64,000 nt of DNA from Olsenella porci (GTDB lineage: Bacteria > Actinomycetota > Coriobacteriia > Coriobacteriales > Atopobiaceae). Position 1 is the stretch's first letter; each line of letters opens with the position of its first letter. Below, one piece after another: positions 58,785-64,000 of the stretch. A program made the translations under genes and the position numbers. The notes beneath the pieces are model-generated. The model was not told the origin of the DNA. It saw only the letters and a list, made by a program, of their open reading frames with translations, and ran no database searches. The stretch is from positions 1-64,000 of the forward strand of contig NZ_VUNC01000001.1 in NCBI RefSeq assembly GCF_009695875.1, read 5' to 3'.

Positions 58785-59249
58785 CTAGCCCCTCTCGGGG
58801 GTGAGGGTCCTCTCCCCCAGGCGATACAGCTCCGCGTCGGCGCGCGGGAGGTCGTACCCGTGCTCCAGGCAGAAGATCAGGATCGCGTCGCGGCGGCGCT
58901 TGGGCCACAGCGCGCCCTCGTCGGCAAGCCGCAGCAGGCGCTGCGCCTGGCGCAAGTCGCACCCCAGGCAGAAGGCGATGCGCAGCAGGAACTCGCGCGT
59001 GGGGGTGCGCTCCCCGGCAAAAATCTGGTACACGTAGCTCGCCCCCATGCCGCACTCGTCGGCCACGGCGGCGCGGCTCTTACCGCTCGCGTCCAGAAGC
59101 GCGAAGAGGTAGCCGGGGAGGTCGCGGTTGGGCAGGTCCACCTGGTCGAGGTACTCCTCGGGAGAGGCACTCCTGCGCAGGGCCTCGAGGAGCTCCTCGG
59201 TCAGGGGCTCGTCGTCAAACCCCTCGTGAGCCGTCGGACGCCTGGTCAT
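58785..59249 (-). CDS. Helix-turn-helix (XRE-like) protein coupled to a kinase
   Basis: A 154-residue protein with a central XRE-type helix-turn-helix, GKSRAAVADECGMGASYVYQIFAGERTPTREFLLRIAFCLG (about 55-95), then RQAQRLLRLADEGALWPKRRRDAILIFCLEHG, a pattern found in small regulators beside kinases in Coriobacteria and clostridia. It is 33 bp downstream of metA and 3 bp upstream of the kinase, which makes it a likely kinase substrate or partner. ATG at 59249 follows GAGAGG. Confidence 0.8.
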   Translation of the reverse strand: MTRRPTAHEGFDDEPLTEELLEALRRSASPEEYLDQVDLPNRDLPGYLFALLDASGKSRAAVADECGMGASYVYQIFAGERTPTREFLLRIAFCLGCDLRQAQRLLRLADEGALWPKRRRDAILIFCLEHGYDLPRADAELYRLGERTLTPERG

Positions 59250-59282
59250 GTGGTCACCTCTCGCACCGGGACGGGTCGGACG

Positions 59283-60254
59283 CTACGACTCGAACTTGTC
59301 GACCATGCCATCGGAGTCCGCCTTGAGCGACGCGATGGTCTGGGGGACCTTCTCCAGCTCGTAGGGCGTCATCTGGTAAACCCAGTTGAGCCAGTTGCGA
59401 TACAGGAGGTTGGCGTGGGCGCGCCAGGTGAAGATGGGCTGGTTCTCGGGGTTGTCGTCCGGGAAGTAGTTCTCGGGCAGGCGGATGGGCATGCCCTTCT
59501 TGAAATCTCGCCAGTACTCGGATGCCAGCGTGTCTCTCCCATACTCAAAGTGCCCGGTGACGTACACCTCGTGGAAGTCACGCGTGGCAATGATGGCGGG
59601 ACCGCTCTCGAACCCCTCCGAGAGGACCTGGAGCTCGGGATGGAGGCGCAGCTCCCCCGCGTCGATCGCGGCATGGCGGGAGTGCGGCATGTAGTGGACC
59701 TCGTCAAACCCGTTGGTGAGGAAGCTGTACTCGTCGCGCAGACGCTGGGGGAAGACGCCAAAGAGCTTGTGCGGCAAGAGCCTCTTGTGGATGCCATACA
59801 GGTGCCAGAGCCCGGCCATGGCTCCCCAGCACAGGAACATGGTGCTGAGCACGTGCTCCTGAGACCAATCGATGATGCGGCACAGCTCGTCCCAGTAGTC
59901 GACCTCCAAGAAGTCGAGGTGCTCCACGGGCGCCCCAGTGATGATCATGCCGTCGTAGTTCTTGTCCTCGAACGCGTCGAACGTGTCGTAGAACTTGACC
60001 AGGTGGTCCTGACTCACGTGTGTGGACTCGTGCGTGGACACACGCATGAAGTCGCAGCTCACCTGAAGGGGCGACTTGCTGATGAGGCGGAGGATCTGGG
60101 TCTCGGTCTCGATCTTGGTGGGCATGAGGTTGAGGATGACCACGCGGAGCGGACGGATCTGCTGCTTGGTGGCCGCCTCTTCCTCGAGGGCGAAGATTCG
60201 CTCCTGCCTCAGGATCTTCTTGGCGGGAAGGCCATCTGGGATGTTGATTGGCAT
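59283..60254 (-). CDS. metA: Homoserine O-acyltransferase, predicted acetyl-CoA type
   Basis: The first enzyme of methionine synthesis, activating homoserine (323 residues). The nucleophile is Cys142 (FLCWGAMAGL) and the catalytic His235 and Glu237 are in GHFEYG. At position 111, shown in MetA work to discriminate acyl donors (Gly for succinyl-CoA, Glu for acetyl-CoA), this protein has Glu (GAPVE), so acetylation is predicted. The start at 60254 begins MPINIPDGLPAKKIL, typical of the family. It starts a run of minus-strand genes. Confidence 0.94.
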   Translation of the reverse strand: MPINIPDGLPAKKILRQERIFALEEEAATKQQIRPLRVVILNLMPTKIETETQILRLISKSPLQVSCDFMRVSTHESTHVSQDHLVKFYDTFDAFEDKNYDGMIITGAPVEHLDFLEVDYWDELCRIIDWSQEHVLSTMFLCWGAMAGLWHLYGIHKRLLPHKLFGVFPQRLRDEYSFLTNGFDEVHYMPHSRHAAIDAGELRLHPELQVLSEGFESGPAIIATRDFHEVYVTGHFEYGRDTLASEYWRDFKKGMPIRLPENYFPDDNPENQPIFTWRAHANLLYRNWLNWVYQMTPYELEKVPQTIASLKADSDGMVDKFES

Positions 60255-60549
60255 GGAAACTCCTCACGTGCGATCGTGCGCGGGAAACTGACGGGGCAAT
60301 GGTGTGCACCACGCCGCGCATGGCGGCATGGCGCTAGCGCATTCGCTGCGTAAGGCCTATGCGCGTCCCGTTCCAGCACATGGCGCCGTTGGCTCCCCTC
60401 CACTTTGCGGTCTGCCCTATGACCGGCTCGCAGGTCTCAGGGTAGCAGCTTTGCGCAAGGCTGAGGGAGACGGACGCGAGCGAGAGTCGCCAGAATCCCC
60501 TCCCATCGGGCTGCCAGCCAAAGAATCCGCAGCTACGCGCCACTCTCGT
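60255..60549. other. metA leader and intergenic gap, no gene seen
   Basis: Between divergent metA and the DEAD-box gene. No frame has a ribosome site or recognised motif. Palindromes GCGCTAGCGC (60331-60340) and GGTGTGCACC are present. By eye I find no SAM-I, SAM-IV or T-box core, so any methionine control here would be of another kind. Confidence 0.4.
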
Positions 60550-60588
60550 TTGGCAGGGACGCCACCTTGACGCATACTTACCAGTATG
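60550..60588 (+). promoter_or_regulatory. Promoter for a probable leaderless DEAD-box mRNA, with overlapping palindrome
   Basis: TTGGCA (60550-60555, five of six to -35) and CATACT (60573-60578, four of six to -10) are 17 bp apart. The start codon at 60586 is eight bases past the -10, where transcription should begin, and no ribosome site is upstream. The repeat CATACT-TACC-AGTATG (60573-60588) covers the -10 and ATG. Confidence 0.6.
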
Positions 60589-62280
60589 GATACGACATTT
60601 GCCGAGCTCGGGCTAAACGAGCACATATTGGAGGGCGTGCGCGCCCTCGGGTTCCAGAGCCCAACACCCGTCCAGGCGCAGGCCATCCCCCAGGTGCTGG
60701 CGGGGCGTGACGTCATAGCCTCCGCCCAGACGGGAACGGGCAAGACGGCCGCCTTCGCGCTGCCGGTCCTGCAGGTAATCGAGCCGTACTCGCGCGATGC
60801 CCGCGCCAAGGCGGGCGTGGCGTCACGGCTCCAAGCCAGTGCCGACGAGGAGGGTGTTGGGGACGACGTCCCGCCCAACCCCAACGGCCCCGAGGTAATT
60901 GCCGACGACGTGGCCGGGGGACCGTCCGTCTCCGCGAACGTGGATGGCGACGGCGGCGTGTCGCAGCCCAAGCGCCGCGCCCGCCGCCGTCACCACAAGG
61001 CAAAGGCGGACGCGGCGGCCGAAAAGGGCACCGCAACGGGGGAGAGGGGCAAGGGCGTCTCGCATGCCGTAACCCCCTCTGATGGCGCCCCGGGGCAAGC
61101 GTCCTCCGCCCCGGCTCCCGCAAAGCGCAAGCGGTCCAGGCGCAGGCGTGGGGGCGGCAAGGCCTCGGGACAGGAGCGCAAGGCCGCGTCGGGCGACAGC
61201 CGCGAGGCAAACCCCAACGCCCGCCCCTTTGGACCCTTCGCCCTGGTGGTGACCCCCACCCGCGAGCTCGCGCAGCAGATCGAGGACGTGGTGAGCGTGG
61301 TCTGCTCCCACACCGGCCAAAAAGCCGTGGTCGTGATGGGCGGCGCCAAGTTCGACCGCCAGATAAGGGAGCTCGAAGCGGGATGCGACCTGCTGGTCGC
61401 CACACCGGGCAGGCTCATCGACCTCATGGAGCACGACCACGTCAGCCTCGACGACGTGAAGGTGTTCGTCCTCGACGAGGCGGACCGCATGCTCGACATG
61501 GGCTTTTGGCCCAGCGTCCGACGCATCGTGGCGGCGCTTCCCCGCGAGCGGCAGACGCTGCTCTTCTCGGCCACCATCCCACCGTCGATCAAGGGGACGG
61601 TAGACGCGATGCTCCGCGACCCCGTCCAAATCGAGATCGCACGCATAGGCGAAACCGCCGACACCGTTGAGGAGCACCTGTGCCCCGTCACGCAGGGCCA
61701 GAAGACCCAGCTGCTCGAGACCCTGCTCAGGACGGGCGGGGCGGCGGGGGAGGCGCCGGAGCGCGTCCTTGTGTTCTGCCGCACCAAGCACAGGGTGGAT
61801 GACCTTGACTCGTACCTCAAGGCGGCGGGCGTCAAGGTGGACGTGATGCACGCGGATCGCCCGCAGAAGGCTCGCGAGCGTGCGCTCGAGCGCTTTAGGG
61901 ACGGCAAGGTGCAGGTGCTGGTGGCAACCGACGTGATGAGCCGCGGCATAGACGTGAGCGGCATCGATGCCGTGGTCAACTACGACGTCCCCATGGACCC
62001 GGAGGACTACGTCCATCGCATTGGGAGGACCGGGCGCGCGGGTGCGGCCGGCCACGCGTACACCTTCGTAGCGCCAGACGAGATCAGTCCGCTGCGCGAG
62101 ATCGAGTATTTCACTCACAAGCTGATACCCGTGTGGGACCAGCCGGGCTTTGACTACGACTCCTCGCGCATCGTCCCCAACCCCGGCAGGTCCACCACCA
62201 AGCCCAAGCGCACCATGTTCAGTGGCTCGCGGTCGCGTGGCAGGGGCATCTCCGCCGGTCGCTACGGCAGGCACTACTAA
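60586..62280 (+). CDS. DEAD-box RNA helicase with large insertion in the first RecA domain
   Basis: A 564-residue RhlE/CsdA-like RNA helicase. Q motif (FAELGLNEHILEGV... PTPVQ), motif I AQTGTGKT (47-54), Ia PTRELA (224-229), DEAD motif in FVLDEADRMLDMGF, SAT, and the second domain with VFCRTKHRVDDL, ATDVMSRGIDV and HRIGRTGRAG are all present. Between motifs I and Ia is an insertion of about 140 residues (70-212) of low complexity with two Arg/Lys clusters (KRRARRRHHK, KRKRSRRRRGGG). A basic glycine-arginine tail ends the protein. The gene seems leaderless. Confidence 0.93.
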   Translation: MDTTFAELGLNEHILEGVRALGFQSPTPVQAQAIPQVLAGRDVIASAQTGTGKTAAFALPVLQVIEPYSRDARAKAGVASRLQASADEEGVGDDVPPNPNGPEVIADDVAGGPSVSANVDGDGGVSQPKRRARRRHHKAKADAAAEKGTATGERGKGVSHAVTPSDGAPGQASSAPAPAKRKRSRRRRGGGKASGQERKAASGDSREANPNARPFGPFALVVTPTRELAQQIEDVVSVVCSHTGQKAVVVMGGAKFDRQIRELEAGCDLLVATPGRLIDLMEHDHVSLDDVKVFVLDEADRMLDMGFWPSVRRIVAALPRERQTLLFSATIPPSIKGTVDAMLRDPVQIEIARIGETADTVEEHLCPVTQGQKTQLLETLLRTGGAAGEAPERVLVFCRTKHRVDDLDSYLKAAGVKVDVMHADRPQKARERALERFRDGKVQVLVATDVMSRGIDVSGIDAVVNYDVPMDPEDYVHRIGRTGRAGAAGHAYTFVAPDEISPLREIEYFTHKLIPVWDQPGFDYDSSRIVPNPGRSTTKPKRTMFSGSRSRGRGISAGRYGRHY

Positions 62281-62373
62281 GCGAGAGGCGCTCGGCCACA
62301 TTCCCCGGGCGGCTTCCGCCGGCATCAAGGCCCACCGGGCCGCGCCGCCCGAGCAAATCGCACGTGAGAGCAA

Positions 62374-62408
62374 GACGCCCCCGCCAGAACCATTCCGGCG
62401 GGGGCGTC
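62374..62408. terminator. Hairpin between convergent DEAD-box gene and cstA
   Basis: A 12-bp perfect stem GACGCCCCCGCC/GGCGGGGGCGTC with an 11-nt loop. T-runs are minimal (GTCATTCTC on the plus side), so bidirectional hairpin-only termination is likely. Confidence 0.7.
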
Positions 62409-62434
62409 GTCATTCTCTAGAACCTTCGCGGGCG

Positions 62435-64000
62435 CTACGCATCCACGGGAGACGCAGTGGCCGCTGCCGCCTCCGCGGCATCGCGCGCAACGTGCTCGCG
62501 GCCCATCTCGGTCCACTCGGGCTCCTCGTCGGGGATGGAGCCTGCCTCCTTGGTGAAGAACTCCTTGAGGCAGTTGTACGAGACGATCAGCCCCAACGCC
62601 ACGAGCAGCACGGCAAACACGAGCTGGAGGCCGGAGGTCGCAGCAACGGAGACCATGGTGCCCGCCGTGGAGCCCGGCATCATGCCAAACAGGCCGTAGG
62701 TCGAGATGGCGGTGACGCAACCGATGATGGACTGCACCAGCGAGGTGAACGTGCAGCACAGCAGGAACGCAACGGGAACGTACAGCATCCAGCCCTTGCG
62801 CCCGGTGCACTTGCAGAACACGGCGAGCGTGATCATGGTCATGCCACCAAGGAGCTGGTTGGAGGCGCCAAAGAGCGGCCAGATGTTGAGGTAGCCGCCA
62901 AAGGTGAGCGACAGGCCGCCGACCAGCGTCACGACGGTGGCAAACCAGGGGTTGCCGACGACCCTCATGGCACCGGTCCTCTCCTGCGAGGCGGCGAGGG
63001 CGTCGTTGGACTTGGCGAAGAACTCGGAGAACGAGGCGCGGGCGATACGCGCGACGGCGTCGAGCGAGGTGAGTGCGAGGGCCGAGACGCACATGGTCAT
63101 GAACACCGTGGCGATGGTCTTGTCCATCCCAAACATGGTCATGCCCTTGGCGATGCCCGCGGCAAAGATCTGGAACGGGGTGGAGGCGACGCCGGCGTTG
63201 AGGGAGCCGGTCCCGGCGGTGTTCATCTCGCCGTACATGATTGCGGCGACGACGATGGCGATGACGCCGACGAAGGACTCCAGCACCATGGCGCCAAAGC
63301 CCACGGGGAGGGCGTCGGTCTCGCTCTCGACCTGCTTGGAGGAGGTGCCAGAGGAGACCAGGCTGTGGAAACCGGAGAGCGCGCCACAGGCGACGGAGAC
63401 GAACAGGACGGGGAACAGGGTGGAGCCGGTCTTGGTCGCAAACCCGGTGAAGGCGGGCGCGGTCATGGTTGCCTGCCCGTTGAAGCCCATGACCATGATG
63501 CCGAGGACGGCGGAGACGATCATGGTGACCATCATGATGGTGGTGAGGTAGTCACGCGGCTGCTTGAGGGTTTGGATGGGCATTGCGGCGGCGAAGACCA
63601 GGTAGACCATGGTCACGGCAATCCAACCGTTTGCGTCGAGGTAGATCGGGAAGCGCATACCGACCGCAAACATCACGAACATCAGCACGACGGCAACCAC
63701 GAACTGCTTCCAGCCCTTGAGATCAAACTTGCGGCAGAACCAGCCGAAGAAGATCGCGAAGAGCGTGAAGAGCAGCGAAATCGTGCCCGCCGCACCGTTG
63801 GCGAACGAGCCGGCGATGTCCACGGAGCCGTCCGCCGCGACCTTCGTCGCAAACGTGCCAGCGACCATCGAGGTGAAGGCAGCAATCACGATGAGGCAGA
63901 AGAGCCAGCTGAAGAGGAGGAACAGGCGGCGGCCCGTCTTGCCGATGTACTTCTCGATGAGCTGGGCGAGAGACTTGCCGTTGTTCTTCATGGACGCGTA
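62435..64000 (-). CDS. cstA: Carbon starvation protein CstA, 5' end beyond the window
   Basis: A polytopic membrane transporter that takes up peptides or pyruvate-like solutes. The visible 521 residues hold about 13 hydrophobic segments and CstA landmarks: KNNGKSLAQLIEKYIG, GALSGFHSLVSSGTSSKQV, LTSLDAVARIAR and FGASNQLLGGMTMI. The frame stays open to the last base (Tyr-Ala-Ser before KNNGKS) and CstA proteins normally have about 90-100 more residues upstream, so the N-terminus is cut by the window edge. The internal ATG at 63991 is not a start. Confidence 0.92.
   Translation of the reverse strand, partial: YASMKNNGKSLAQLIEKYIGKTGRRLFLLFSWLFCLIVIAAFTSMVAGTFATKVAADGSVDIAGSFANGAAGTISLLFTLFAIFFGWFCRKFDLKGWKQFVVAVVLMFVMFAVGMRFPIYLDANGWIAVTMVYLVFAAAMPIQTLKQPRDYLTTIMMVTMIVSAVLGIMVMGFNGQATMTAPAFTGFATKTGSTLFPVLFVSVACGALSGFHSLVSSGTSSKQVESETDALPVGFGAMVLESFVGVIAIVVAAIMYGEMNTAGTGSLNAGVASTPFQIFAAGIAKGMTMFGMDKTIATVFMTMCVSALALTSLDAVARIARASFSEFFAKSNDALAASQERTGAMRVVGNPWFATVVTLVGGLSLTFGGYLNIWPLFGASNQLLGGMTMITLAVFCKCTGRKGWMLYVPVAFLLCCTFTSLVQSIIGCVTAISTYGLFGMMPGSTAGTMVSVAATSGLQLVFAVLLVALGLIVSYNCLKEFFTKEAGSIPDEEPEWTEMGREHVARDAAEAAAATASPVDA

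Noticed and set aside
58161-60353. 730-residue plus-strand frame across the kinase, helix-turn-helix and metA genes
   Set aside because: Runs antisense through three independently recognised genes and has no ribosome site or domain.
60334-60543. 69-residue Cys/Trp-containing minus-strand frame upstream of metA
   Set aside because: GTG start without a ribosome site, no recognised motif, and it ends 79 bp before metA; treated as leader sequence.
60255-60549. SAM riboswitch or T-box in front of metA
   Set aside because: None of the conserved cores of SAM-I, SAM-IV or T-box could be found by eye in this leader.
63989-63991. Start codon of cstA inside the window
   Set aside because: The frame is open to the window edge and conserved residues (Tyr-Ala-Ser before the methionine) continue upstream, so this ATG is internal.

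Overview
The window is a dense, GC-rich (low-to-mid 60s % by eye) bacterial chromosome segment with almost no mobile DNA. An HspR-type dnaK-grpE-dnaJ-hspR operon, a complete F-type ATP synthase operon preceded by prfA-prmC-tsaC-rpiB-glyA-upp, a possible leaderless gene, frequent GTG starts and strong GGAGG ribosome sites suggest an actinobacterium. The gene set fits class Coriobacteriia, probably an Olsenella/Atopobium-like member; that placement is inference, since no rRNA gene is in the window.

Layout. 1-206 looks like the leader of an rRNA operon lying off the left end. 0.2-3.1 kb is a minus-strand unit (DtxR-type regulator, galU, divergent phosphohexomutase). 3.2-11.5 kb holds murA and the atp operon. 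11.8-17.3 kb carries upp, glyA, rpiB, tsaC, prmC and prfA. 17.5-20.5 kb is a GntR-regulated ABC exporter. 20.6-31.9 kb is a mixed housekeeping block: FAD oxidoreductase, a trigger-factor-like chaperone without PPIase, L31 with a long tail, coaX, a hydroxyacid dehydrogenase, a headless biotin-ligase-like protein, fused folP-folK, sirtuin, patatin, exonuclease III and a PHP hydrolase. 31.9-38.4 kb has an aminotransferase, ftsH-hpt-tilS and a metallo-beta-lactamase-fold hydrolase. 38.5-45.8 kb has hsp20, a PASTA protein, clpB and an Arc/SPFH pair. 46.0-49.7 kb is an aminotransferase/ornithine-cyclodeaminase-like pair divergent from a PucR-type regulator. 49.8-54.1 kb is the dnaK operon. 54.4-62.3 kb has a phosphodiesterase, a LytTR regulator, a phased repeat array, a kinase/lipoprotein module, metA and a DEAD-box helicase. 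cstA runs off the right end.

How parts work together. The clearest cross-locus signal is a shared inverted repeat (TCTAAGT-N7-TRWTAGA and a close variant) upstream of dnaK, clpB and hsp20. It has the 7+7+7 geometry of the HspR operator HAIR but a different half-site, and hspR itself is the last gene of the dnaK operon. This suggests an HspR regulon with a lineage-specific operator. The second unexplained structure is an array of five 24-bp units at 55985-56178 (three forward, two reversed) spaced 41-42 bp, about four helical turns.

Starts were chosen by ribosome-binding site and family length. Several differ from the longest reading frame, and the reason is given in each entry. All functional calls come from motif recognition in the translated sequence, not from database searches.
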